DNA from: Bacteroidota bacterium
GTDB lineage: Bacteria; Bacteroidota; Ignavibacteria; UBA10030; UBA8401
Direction: 5' to 3'
NCBI GenBank assembly: GCA_035506275.1
Contig: DATJPT010000009.1
Span: forward strand, 62,001-126,000
Length of the DNA: 64,000 nucleotides
Numbering within the stretch: the first letter of the stretch is position 1; the number at the start of each line of letters is the position of its first letter. Positions 27,806 through 36,910 of this stretch are shown here, piece by piece. The notes under the pieces were generated by a model, which ran no database searches, was not told the origin of the DNA, and was given only the letters and a program-made list of their open reading frames with translations. A program made the position numbers and the translations under genes.

Positions 27806-28557
27806 CACCGCTGTCGGTGATCGTCATTACCCGCAATGAAGAGCGGAATATCATTGCCTGCCTCGAGAGCGCAGCCTGGGCCGGCGACATTGTGATCGTC
27901 GACGCAGAGAGTAAAGATGCCACCCTGGCTCTTTCCCGGCGGTTCACGCAAAAAATTTTTGTCGAACCGTGGAAAAGCTTCTCCGAAGCGAAGGAATTCG
28001 CGGTCTCGAAAACCAGCCATGATTGGGTTCTTTGGCTTGACGCGGACGAACGCGTCACTCCCGAACTCGCTTCGGAAATACGGACTCTCTTGAATTCTCC
28101 CCCCGACCATTCCGCCTACTCGGTCGCCCGCCGGGCCTATTTCCTCGGCCGATGGATCAGGCACTCAGGTTGGTATCCGGGACGAGTGACGCGTTTGTTC
28201 AGAAAAGATCGGGCGTCGTTCTCACAAGCGGCGGTGCATGAGGGATTGAATATTCAAGGGACCACGGGAAGACTTCGACACGACCTGCTTCATTTTACAG
28301 ACCCGAACCTGTTCCACTATCTTGCCAAATTCAACCGTTACACGACGCTTGCGAGCAAAGAATCGTTCGACGGGAAGAAAAAATTCCGGCCGATCGATGT
28401 CGTCGTTCGTCCCCCCTGGTCGTTCATCAGAATGTATTTTCTGAGGCTCGGTTTTTTGGACGGCGTGCCCGGATTACTCCTCGCTCTTCTTTCGTCGTTC
28501 TATGTTTTTACAAAGTACGCAAAGCTTTGGGAGACATGGAATTCCGAGGTTGCTTGA
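27802..28557 (+). CDS. Family 2 glycosyltransferase (LPS core-type), copy 2
   Basis: 251-aa GT-A glycosyltransferase paralogous to that at 23938: SVIVITRNEERNIIACLES, VDAESKDATLALSRR, WLDADERVTPEL, then RWIRHSGWYPGRVTRLF and QAAVHEGLNIQG. The start is the ATG at 27802, overlapping the upstream stop by 4 bp; an earlier in-frame start at 27709 lies inside the ligase gene and adds no conserved residues. A hydrophobic segment near residues 205-235 may bind the membrane. It ends the polysaccharide set; the following 163 bp contain no recognisable gene. Confidence 0.9.
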   Translation: MTPLSVIVITRNEERNIIACLESAAWAGDIVIVDAESKDATLALSRRFTQKIFVEPWKSFSEAKEFAVSKTSHDWVLWLDADERVTPELASEIRTLLNSPPDHSAYSVARRAYFLGRWIRHSGWYPGRVTRLFRKDRASFSQAAVHEGLNIQGTTGRLRHDLLHFTDPNLFHYLAKFNRYTTLASKESFDGKKKFRPIDVVVRPPWSFIRMYFLRLGFLDGVPGLLLALLSSFYVFTKYAKLWETWNSEVA

Positions 28558-28720
28558 ACCCTCCGGCGCTTCACTAAACAGCATAGACATAAATTGATAT
28601 TGCGCCGGCTCGCTCCGCTGAATTTGATTTTGGCGCTTCTCTTTCGTACCATTGCATCCATCGCTTTTTGGAAAGAAGATCGGTTTCAAACAATGTGTAA
28701 CGATAGACAGAAGAAATAAA

Positions 28721-29023
28721 ATGGAAAATCTCGAAAAGAATGAGATCATGTTTATCCAGCTTGTTTCCATGTTCCAGGCGGCAGCGCTTCAACAAATGGG
28801 GAAAATGAAGAACCCTGTGACGGATAAGATAGAAAAGAACTTGGAGCAAGCTCAACTATCAATTGACTTGCTCGATATGTTAAAGGAGAAGACAAAAGGC
28901 AACCGTTCGGCAGATGAAGAGCGTTTTCTTTCGAGCGTGATCCAGGACCTAAAATTGAACTATGTGGATGAACTTGCGAAAGAGACTCCATCGCCGGCAG
29001 AGAAGAGTGAGGCGTCGAAATGA
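28721..29023 (+). CDS. DUF1844 family protein
   Basis: 100-aa small helical protein of unknown function. The core reads FIQLVSMFQAAALQQMGK near the N-terminus, then IEKNLEQAQLSIDLLDMLKEK and a C-terminal DEERFLSSVIQDLKLNYV helix, which I recognise as DUF1844. The start is taken at 28721 (MENLEKNE); an in-frame ATG at 28652 would add 23 unconserved residues. Its stop overlaps the nadK start by 4 bp, implying coupled translation with NAD kinase. Confidence 0.85.
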   Translation: MENLEKNEIMFIQLVSMFQAAALQQMGKMKNPVTDKIEKNLEQAQLSIDLLDMLKEKTKGNRSADEERFLSSVIQDLKLNYVDELAKETPSPAEKSEASK

Positions 29024-29910
29024 AATTTGGTATTGTTGGGAACCTGACGAAGGAAACACTCGGGGAAGCTGTTCAGCGGCTGCTTGGAACTGGAGAGAAG
29101 CGGCTGATTGAATTCGTAACGCACGATGAAATCGCTAAAATTGTCAACAAAGAGACGGGCAAAAAGGTCATTGCGAAGAAGGACACGGCCCCGCTCGAGG
29201 AGATTGCCGGCGAATGCGACATTTTGGTCGCGTTCGGCGGCGATGGAACCATCCTTTCTGCCGCAAGGCTTGTCGGCCGTGCAGCCGTTCCGATTCTCGG
29301 CGTGAATCTTGGAAAACTCGGATTCCTTGCCGAACTCTCGATCGACGAAGTGGAGTCCTTTGTCGATGACATCCTGAACAACCAGCATGTCATAGAGGAC
29401 AGGATGGTGATCAAGGTGACTGCCGAGGGGGACGATCTGCAATTCTTTGGCGTCAACGACATCGTCATCGACAAGAGCAATTCTTCGCGCGTCATCGACC
29501 TTGAAACATACGTCAACAATGATTACCTGATGACCTACCGGGCCGACGGGATCATCGTTGCGACCCCGACGGGAACTACCGGGTATTCGCTCGCGACCGG
29601 CGGACCGATCGCTGTCCCGACGACGGACGTTCTGACCGTCAGTCCGATTTGTCCGCACACGCTCACGGCAAGGTCCGTCATCGTCCCCGACTCGAGCGTG
29701 GTCCGCGTCGTCGTCGAATCCAAACTTCAAAGTGTGCGGGTGACGGCAGACGGACAGCAGGAACAGATGTTCACCCCCCCCGTGAATCTTTTTGTCCAGA
29801 AAGCGGATTACTCGGTAAAGCTTGTGAAACGGAAGGACAAGAGCTACTACGACGTTCTCCGGTCGAAGCTCATGTGGGGAAAAGATATCAGAGTAACGAA
29901 GGTGGATTGA
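29020..29910 (+). CDS. nadK: NAD kinase
   Basis: 296-aa enzyme phosphorylating NAD to NADP. Diagnostic motifs: FGGDGTILSAARLVG (GGDG) near residue 71, NLGKLGFLAE, NDIVIDKSNSSRVI, and the glycine-rich VATPTGTTGYSLATGGPI near 180. It overlaps the DUF1844 gene by 4 bp, and the lipoprotein gene starts one base after its stop codon, so the three genes are very likely one transcript. Confidence 0.96.
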   Translation: MKFGIVGNLTKETLGEAVQRLLGTGEKRLIEFVTHDEIAKIVNKETGKKVIAKKDTAPLEEIAGECDILVAFGGDGTILSAARLVGRAAVPILGVNLGKLGFLAELSIDEVESFVDDILNNQHVIEDRMVIKVTAEGDDLQFFGVNDIVIDKSNSSRVIDLETYVNNDYLMTYRADGIIVATPTGTTGYSLATGGPIAVPTTDVLTVSPICPHTLTARSVIVPDSSVVRVVVESKLQSVRVTADGQQEQMFTPPVNLFVQKADYSVKLVKRKDKSYYDVLRSKLMWGKDIRVTKVD

Positions 29911-29911
29911 A

Positions 29912-30421
29912 ATGACGCGTGCGGCGGTCGTTATTGTGGTAGTGGCGTTGATCGGCGGCTGCGGCCCGAGCAGTTCATACCGTGTTTCCGTTGATCCTCA
30001 CGGTCAAAAAATTCTCACGGGCCGGATTTCCCCCGCGATACTCGAATCCGACAGCTCATTCCAATGGTACAAGAAGAACTACGATTCGTTCACGCCGGAT
30101 TCTGCATCTGTTGCGTTTCTTTCGTCCGCTGCAAAGAACATTCACTTCATTGTCTTCGGCGGCACATGGTGCGGCGACACGAAACGCGAACTTCCGAAAT
30201 TTTTCAAGACGGTCTCCCTTGCCCGCATCCCCGAATCGAACATCGAATTGTACGGCGTTGATCGTTCAAAGAGAAGCAGCGACGGGTTGACCGAGACCTA
30301 CGATATAACGAGCGTTCCCACCTTTATCGTGATCTCCGGCGGAAAGGAACTTGGAAGGATCGTGGAACAGCCGGAAGAGAGCATCGAGCTCGACCTGATG
30401 CATATCGTGCAGAAGAAGTAA
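29912..30421 (+). CDS. Thioredoxin-fold lipoprotein with a single active-site cysteine
   Basis: 169-aa predicted lipoprotein: a hydrophobic signal and lipobox IGGC (Cys17). The thioredoxin-like domain (about 55-169) has FGGTWCGDTKREL near residues 82-94 and a cis-Pro loop TSVPTFIVI near 140. The usual CXXC reads CGDT, leaving only Cys87, so normal dithiol oxidoreduction is not expected; a monothiol, peroxiredoxin-like or structural role is possible. Periplasmic or outer-membrane location is inferred. It follows nadK by one base and converges with the cytochrome-like gene 5 bp downstream. Confidence 0.75.
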   Translation: MTRAAVVIVVVALIGGCGPSSSYRVSVDPHGQKILTGRISPAILESDSSFQWYKKNYDSFTPDSASVAFLSSAAKNIHFIVFGGTWCGDTKRELPKFFKTVSLARIPESNIELYGVDRSKRSSDGLTETYDITSVPTFIVISGGKELGRIVEQPEESIELDLMHIVQKK

Positions 30422-30426
30422 CGCCG

Positions 30427-30861
30427 TTACTTGGTGTCTTTCGCCCCTTCATGAATCCATTGTTTCAACCCCTGGATCTGATTCTCGACAAGCGGTCTCG
30501 CCGGAGGCATTGGCGGCGATCCCGCCTTTGCTTCGATGCACCAGACAAATCTGCTGTTGGTTGAGTCGCCGTCTACGATCACGCCCGGGTCCAGCTTCCA
30601 CAACCCGTAACTTGTCAGGTTGAGTTTTGCGTCCTGACTATCGTGGCATGAGGTGGTCGCACAGCCGACGTTAAACAGCGGTTGCACCTGTTTCTCATAG
30701 CTGATTCCGGTTGCAGGAAAAACAATTTGATCCAGCGCCGAAACGGAATTTGACGAGTCTTTGCACGCTGGGAAAAGGGAAAAGAGAATCGCGAATGTGC
30801 CGGCTGCTGCAAACCGCAGAAGAGGTATCAACGGGCCGGTGGCTTTTTTATACTGGTGCAT
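30427..30861 (-). CDS. Cytochrome c-like lipoprotein with CX4CH motif
   Basis: 144-aa predicted lipoprotein (lipobox ending at Cys33 in SLFPACKD). After it comes QVQPLFNVGCATTSCHDSQ, giving Cys67, Cys72 and His73 in a CX4CH arrangement in place of CX2CH, then a C-terminal PPMPPARP with a plausible axial Met and a final helix QIQGLKQWIHEGA typical of small cytochrome c domains. CX4CH haem sites are known in some multihaem cytochromes. Alternatively it is a c-type-like domain that no longer binds haem. It stands alone, convergent with the thioredoxin-like gene. Confidence 0.65.
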   Translation of the reverse strand: MHQYKKATGPLIPLLRFAAAGTFAILFSLFPACKDSSNSVSALDQIVFPATGISYEKQVQPLFNVGCATTSCHDSQDAKLNLTSYGLWKLDPGVIVDGDSTNSRFVWCIEAKAGSPPMPPARPLVENQIQGLKQWIHEGAKDTK

Positions 30862-30973
30862 AAGTAAATATACGCCGAATGTTTTTTACCTTCAAATTCC
30901 AAATTTGAATGATGAAACTTTAGTGAAAAAGCGCTACCTTGAGTCAGCAAAAGTATACAGGAAATATTCACGC

Positions 30974-31693
30974 ATGCAACGCATGATGTCCCGCAGAAGT
31001 TGGCTGTGGTGTGTCGTTCTTTTATTGATGACGGGCAAGTCGTATGGACAGCTTTTTGACGAAAGCTATCCCTCGCTTGACGATTATCGCTCGGTCGGCC
31101 TTGGCGCCTCGGCGCAGAATTTCTATGCCGCAGGGGGAAATACACTCTCCGATTCTGCACGAATTCGAATCACCAACCCCTTGTGGTCGGTTGAGTACCG
31201 GCAAATGGGATTGCGAGTCGCGTTCGGGTATTCTCCGTACAAATTTAACAACGAGAACCGTTCGGAAATTTCGCTTGCTGCGGAATCCATTACCGATATC
31301 GGGATCGCGTCGGCCTCCGACCATGCGAATTTTTTTCTCCCCATTGTCTTTTCGACTAATTTTGTCCAGGCTAGCGGAGCGACGAATTCGACGAGAGATT
31401 TTAACATAGCGAATGTGGGCATCGGGACAGGGTTAAAGTTTGAGCAGGTGTCGGAGAACTTCGGATTTCAGATCACAGGTGTTGGTGTCCTTTATTATAG
31501 TACTGCCGGCTTCAGCGTTGAAAGCGGGTCTTCAACATCAGGCCTGGTTGAACTTCAGTTTCTGTTTCGGGGTCTCATCGGTGAAGGGATGACGGCGGGC
31601 TACAGGTTTGAAGCTCAGAGCTGGTCGATGAGCGATAAGTCGCAAAATTATACACGGCTGATCCAGGGCCCGTTTATTGGAATTTTCTTCTAA
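30974..31693 (+). CDS. Predicted outer-membrane beta-barrel protein of unknown function
   Basis: 239 aa with an N-terminal signal peptide (basic MSRRSW, hydrophobic core, likely cleavage after KSYGQ). The mature part is rich in alternating hydrophobic strands with aromatic ends, such as YRQMGLRVAFGYSPY and FGFQITGVGVLYYSTAG, and ends in a phenylalanine (GPFIGIFF), the usual terminal residue of outer-membrane barrels. No specific family was recognised. The start is placed at 30974 by the signal peptide; Met codons at 30983 and 30986 are alternatives. It is followed by tRNA-Thr 40 bp downstream. Confidence 0.65.
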   Translation: MQRMMSRRSWLWCVVLLLMTGKSYGQLFDESYPSLDDYRSVGLGASAQNFYAAGGNTLSDSARIRITNPLWSVEYRQMGLRVAFGYSPYKFNNENRSEISLAAESITDIGIASASDHANFFLPIVFSTNFVQASGATNSTRDFNIANVGIGTGLKFEQVSENFGFQITGVGVLYYSTAGFSVESGSSTSGLVELQFLFRGLIGEGMTAGYRFEAQSWSMSDKSQNYTRLIQGPFIGIFF

Positions 31694-31733
31694 TTTTTTC
31701 TATATTATCAGGTGAAACTGACCTTGAACCAAT

Positions 31734-31805
31734 GCTGAAGTAGCTCAGCGGTAGAGCAGCGGTTTCGTAAACCGCAGGTCGTGGGTTCAAATCCCACCTT
31801 CAGCT
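31734..31805 (+). tRNA. tRNA-Thr (anticodon CGT)
   Basis: A complete cloverleaf can be folded by hand: 7-bp acceptor stem GCTGAAG/CTTCAGC, 4-bp D stem GCTC/GAGC, anticodon stem GCGGT/ACCGC around the loop TTCGTAA (anticodon CGT, reading ACG), a 5-nt variable region and T arm GTGGG-TTCAAAT-CCCAC. The 3' CCA is not encoded. An intrinsic terminator follows at 31817-31854. Confidence 0.95.
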
Positions 31806-31816
31806 CTGGCAAACTC

Positions 31817-31854
31817 AAATCCGTCCTTTCGCAGCCAAGAAGGACGGATTTTTT
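31817..31854 (+). terminator. Terminator after tRNA-Thr
   Basis: 12-bp perfect stem (31817-31828 with 31840-31851, AAATCCGTCCTT/AAGGACGGATTT), 11-nt loop, then a run of six T. It ends 15 bp before the ypdA start codon, so ypdA needs its own promoter or read-through. Confidence 0.88.
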
Positions 31855-31869
31855 GTGGACGAATCTTCT

Positions 31870-32826
31870 ATGTATGACGTCATCATTATCGGAGCGGGCC
31901 CGGCGGGGCTCTCTGCAGCGATTGAAGCTCGCGCCGCAGGATTAAAATATCTTCTCCTGGAGAAAGGGGGAGTGGTCAACTCTCTCCAGCACTTCCCCGC
32001 AGCAATGTCATTCTTCTCCACTCCGGAACTCCTCGAGATCGGCGGGATTCCGTTTACTTGCTCCTCGATGCGGCCGACAAGGATCGACGGCTTGGAATAT
32101 TACATCCGCGTTGCAGAACATTTCAAGCTGAGATTGAACCTGTTTGAGCGGGCAATTTCCGCGCAAAAAACAGTGCACGGTTTTGAACTTACCTCCGACA
32201 GGTCGGCATATACCTCTCGGAACATTGTGGTGGCAACAGGATATTTTGACAACCCGAATTTATTGCGAATCCCGGGGGAAGAATTGCCGAAGGTCTCTCA
32301 CTATTACTCCGAGCCGTTTTCCTTCTATCGGCAGAAAGTCGCCGTGATCGGCGGCAAGAACTCTGCCGCTATCGCCGCACTGGAACTGTACCGGCACGGA
32401 GCTTCCGTTACGTTGGTCCATCGAAATGAGAGATTAAGCGATGGCATTAAATACTGGATACTTCCCGACATCGAGAACAGGATAAAAGAGGGGACGGTTA
32501 CCGCGTATTTTTCGACCGAACTGAAAGAGGTTCAAAAGGATTCTGTCGTGCTGGAGAGCAGCGCCAAAGGCCGGTTTTCTCTTCCGAACGATTTCGTTTT
32601 TGTGCTCACGGGATATCACCCCGACGTCGCCTTTCTGAAATCCGCAGGAGTTGAAACAGATCCTCAAACCATGGCGCCGGTCCACGACGAGAAGACGATG
32701 GAAACAAACGTGAAGGGACTTTACATTGCGGGATCCATCGCCGCCGGGAAGAACAACAATAAAATATTCATCGAAAACGGCCGCCACCATGGTAAGTCCA
32801 TTATTTCAGCTATACTTGCAGGATAA
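31870..32826 (+). CDS. ypdA: YpdA-type putative bacillithiol disulfide reductase
   Basis: 318-aa FAD/NADPH-binding oxidoreductase. The N-terminus MYDVIIIGAGPAGLSAAIEA is the FAD dinucleotide fold, and a second fold, VAVIGGKNSAAIAALEL near residue 158, binds NADPH. The family landmarks SLQHFPAAMSFFSTPELLEIGG and the C-terminal GLYIAGSIAAGKNNNKIFIENG point to YpdA/Bdr, which reduces bacillithiol disulfide, in preference to thioredoxin reductase; the CXXC of the latter is absent. The start is the ATG at 31870; an upstream GTG at 31855 abuts the terminator and adds five residues. Confidence 0.88.
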   Translation: MYDVIIIGAGPAGLSAAIEARAAGLKYLLLEKGGVVNSLQHFPAAMSFFSTPELLEIGGIPFTCSSMRPTRIDGLEYYIRVAEHFKLRLNLFERAISAQKTVHGFELTSDRSAYTSRNIVVATGYFDNPNLLRIPGEELPKVSHYYSEPFSFYRQKVAVIGGKNSAAIAALELYRHGASVTLVHRNERLSDGIKYWILPDIENRIKEGTVTAYFSTELKEVQKDSVVLESSAKGRFSLPNDFVFVLTGYHPDVAFLKSAGVETDPQTMAPVHDEKTMETNVKGLYIAGSIAAGKNNNKIFIENGRHHGKSIISAILAG

Positions 32827-32841
32827 TTTTCAGGGATTGGA

Positions 32842-34331
<1,490 letters not shown>

Positions 34332-34348
34332 ACGAACAGCTCACATCA

Positions 34349-34756
34349 ATGGCAGGAAAGAATTTTAACCTCGACATCGTCACTCCGACCAAAACAGTTT
34401 TCTCGGGCGAAGTGCAAAGCTTCAGCGCACCGGGAGAAGCGGGAGGCTTTCAGGTCCTCTTCAACCATGCTCCGTTTCTTTCTTCGATCACCGTCGGACA
34501 AGTGAAGGTGGTCGACTCTGGCGGGAGCGAAAGCCGATACGCAACGAGCGGCGGTTTTGTTGAAGTGAACAGCAACAACGTGATCCTGCTTGCTGAAACG
34601 GCCGAGCGTTCTGATGAGATCGATGTTCAAAGGGCGGAGAAAGCGAAAGAGCGGGCAGCGGAGCGCCTGCGGGAAAGGGAGCGAATTGATGAAGAGCGCG
34701 CCCGCGTAGCCCTTGCGAGAGCAATAAATCGATTGAAAGTTGCCGGCGGTCACTAG
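34349..34756 (+). CDS. atpC: F-type ATP synthase subunit epsilon
   Basis: 135-aa central-stalk subunit coupling rotation to catalysis and inhibiting ATP hydrolysis. The N-terminal beta-sandwich (residues 1-85) has LDIVTPTKTVFSGEVQSFSAPG and GGFQVLFNHAPFLS, and a C-terminal helical pair (about 90-135) is complete and very Arg/Glu-rich, ending ARAINRLKVAGGH. It is co-transcribed with atpD and followed by a terminator at 34779-34812. Confidence 0.96.
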   Translation: MAGKNFNLDIVTPTKTVFSGEVQSFSAPGEAGGFQVLFNHAPFLSSITVGQVKVVDSGGSESRYATSGGFVEVNSNNVILLAETAERSDEIDVQRAEKAKERAAERLRERERIDEERARVALARAINRLKVAGGH

Positions 34757-34778
34757 CCGTCAACGTCGCGACCGTACG

Positions 34779-34812
34779 AGCCCACAACGAAAATATCTGG
34801 TTGTGGGCTTTT
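34779..34812 (+). terminator. Terminator after atpC
   Basis: 10-bp perfect stem (34779-34788 with 34800-34809, AGCCCACAAC/GTTGTGGGCT) with an 11-nt loop followed by TTTCTAT, 22 bp after the atpC stop. Confidence 0.82.
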
Positions 34813-34881
34813 CTATATGTGCGTTGATTCTTCCTCATTTATCCGCTATATTGGCTTTGAATTTTTTACAATGCTGAATTC

Positions 34882-36000
34882 ATGAGACCGACCTACGCAG
34901 AGATTGACCTCGGAGCAATTCATTACAATCTACAGCAAGTTCGTAAAAAGGTCGGTGCCCGCCCGCGTATCATGGCTGTCGTGAAGGCGAATGCCTACGG
35001 CCATGGTATGATCCCCGTCGCGAAATCGGTGCTTCAGGGAAAGCTGGCTTCGTATCTCGGTGTAGCGATCGTTGAAGAGGGAATAACGCTCCGCAGCAAT
35101 GGTATCACCGCCCCCGTGCTGGTGCTGACCGCCCCCCCCGAGCCCCAGCTCGAACTTTTTATTGGACATCGTTTGGGCGCAACCCTCTGTTCGATCTCCA
35201 TCGCGCGCAAGCTCGACAGCCTTGCAGCGGCAGCCGGGAAGAAGGCCGTCGTTCATGTCAAAGTGGACACGGGGATGGGCAGGATCGGGATCCCCCCCAA
35301 AGATACGCTTGCTTTTATCAACGAGGTGAGATCACTTCGTCATATCGAGGTGGAAGGGATCTTCACCCACTTCGCAACGTCCGACGGAAAAAATCTCACA
35401 TTTGCCCGGAAGCAGTTGTCGGATTTTACCTCGCTGCTTCGCGGGCTTGATGCCGCCGGGATCCATATTCCGATAAAACACTGCGCCAACAGCGGAGCGG
35501 TACTTCAGTTGAACGAATCGTACCTGGACATGGTCCGCCCCGGCATCGTGTTGTATGGCTACTATCCTTCCCGCGAAACGCGAAAATCCATCGCGCTAAA
35601 ACCCGCTATGTCGATCCGTTCGAGGATCGAATTCATGAAAACGGTCGAGAAAGGGACGAGCGTTAGTTACGGGCGCCGGTATTACACACCGTCCAAGACG
35701 AACATCGCATCGGTCTCGATCGGCTACGCGGACGGCATCAGCAGAAGGTTGACGAACAAAGCGAAGGTTCTCGTCAACGGAAAGAAATATCCGGTTGTCG
35801 GCACGATTTGCATGGACCAGCTGATGATCGACCTTGGCAGGCGTTCGGCATGCAAGGTTGGCGACCGAGTGACATTATTGGGGAAGGACGGCGGAGAGGA
35901 AATTTCCTGCTGGAAAATTTCCGAAACGCTGGGGACCATCCCGTATGAAGTTTTTTGCGCAGTCTCAGAACGAGTCCCGAGAAGTTACATTTATGGATAA
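34882..36000 (+). CDS. alr: Alanine racemase
   Basis: 372-aa PLP enzyme supplying D-alanine for peptidoglycan. The PLP-binding lysine is in AVVKANAYGHGM near residue 39, the catalytic tyrosine in SIGYADGISRR near 278, and the substrate-loop VGTICMDQLMIDLG follows. Other family landmarks are KVDTGMGRIG and EGIFTHFATSD. Its last 8 bp overlap the start of the downstream unknown gene (ATGGATAA), so they are probably translated together. Confidence 0.96.
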   Translation: MRPTYAEIDLGAIHYNLQQVRKKVGARPRIMAVVKANAYGHGMIPVAKSVLQGKLASYLGVAIVEEGITLRSNGITAPVLVLTAPPEPQLELFIGHRLGATLCSISIARKLDSLAAAAGKKAVVHVKVDTGMGRIGIPPKDTLAFINEVRSLRHIEVEGIFTHFATSDGKNLTFARKQLSDFTSLLRGLDAAGIHIPIKHCANSGAVLQLNESYLDMVRPGIVLYGYYPSRETRKSIALKPAMSIRSRIEFMKTVEKGTSVSYGRRYYTPSKTNIASVSIGYADGISRRLTNKAKVLVNGKKYPVVGTICMDQLMIDLGRRSACKVGDRVTLLGKDGGEEISCWKISETLGTIPYEVFCAVSERVPRSYIYG

Positions 36001-36901
36001 TCCAGAACAATACGTATTGCAGGTGCTTCACAGGACGCAGGCGGGTTTGCAGGACAGCCTGATCCCGTTTCACGGAAATAAAATGAAGCGGCTGACCGAA
36101 CGGCTTGATCAGTCGGTCAACCTCAGGCAGGAACTTCAATTGCTGAAACATGTGAACGGATTTACCAAAGCCGCTCTTTCGATGGAATGGGTGATGGAGC
36201 GCGTGACGCGCTCGGGGGAAGATTTTTCGCCGGACCAGTTTGACGTGGATGCCACACTGCTCAGCGACAAATTTTTTGAAGCATTTTTGAGCGAGCCGTT
36301 CGACGTTCCGGGAGAACCTCTGGCCCCTGTCGGCGCCGGACCCGTGGTATCAGATGAGTCGCCGGCTGAGCCTTCGCTCCCGGATCCGATCGCTGAACAG
36401 CCGCAGCCAGAGGTTCAACCTCTGGCCACCGAAGAAACTCAGGGAGCAGCATCGGTTGCGCAGCCTGAACCGGAAACACTTCCGGAGCCGGAGCCGATCG
36501 CTCCTCCTGCTCCCGCGGAACCGCCGGGATTGAAGGAATTGCTCGACCAGAATCTTTTGCTCGGCTTCCAGAGATTCACCGATATCGTTTCCAAGCTGGA
36601 GGAAAAGAGCCCGTCGGAGAGAAAGAGCGTTTTTGCCGTGCTCGCGATGATCGCACGGAGTTCGAGCGAGGTTGCCCGCGCTCAGGGGAAGAAGGAAATT
36701 TTGGATTTTTTCCAATCGGTCACGAAATTTATTCAGTATGTCGATTCGTCGGGTTCGGCTCAGGATTCGCGCGTTGCCGCGATGATGCGCGCAGTCGGAG
36801 AACATCTCACGAAAGCACTCGCTGAACCGGCGAACGGCGCAGCCATGCTTCAGAGCATTAACGAAATGCTGCAGGATCCCGAACACTCGCTCAAAATCTA
36901 G
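35993..36901 (+). CDS. Unknown protein with a Pro/Glu-rich linker
   Basis: 302-aa soluble protein I do not recognise. It has two predominantly helical parts: residues 1-100 (HRTQAGLQDSLIPFHGNK; LRQELQLLKHVNGFTKAALS) and 180-302 (LKELLDQNLLLGFQRFTDIV; then helices rich in Ser, Ala and Lys). Between them is a low-complexity Pro/Glu/Ala linker of about 80 residues. No signal peptide or membrane segment. The start at 35993 overlaps the alr stop by 8 bp; an in-frame ATG at 35945 lies further into alr. It ends 9 bp before manC. The operon position suggests an envelope-related or housekeeping accessory, without further evidence. Confidence 0.7.
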   Translation: MDNPEQYVLQVLHRTQAGLQDSLIPFHGNKMKRLTERLDQSVNLRQELQLLKHVNGFTKAALSMEWVMERVTRSGEDFSPDQFDVDATLLSDKFFEAFLSEPFDVPGEPLAPVGAGPVVSDESPAEPSLPDPIAEQPQPEVQPLATEETQGAASVAQPEPETLPEPEPIAPPAPAEPPGLKELLDQNLLLGFQRFTDIVSKLEEKSPSERKSVFAVLAMIARSSSEVARAQGKKEILDFFQSVTKFIQYVDSSGSAQDSRVAAMMRAVGEHLTKALAEPANGAAMLQSINEMLQDPEHSLKI

Positions 36902-36910
36902 AGGTGAATT

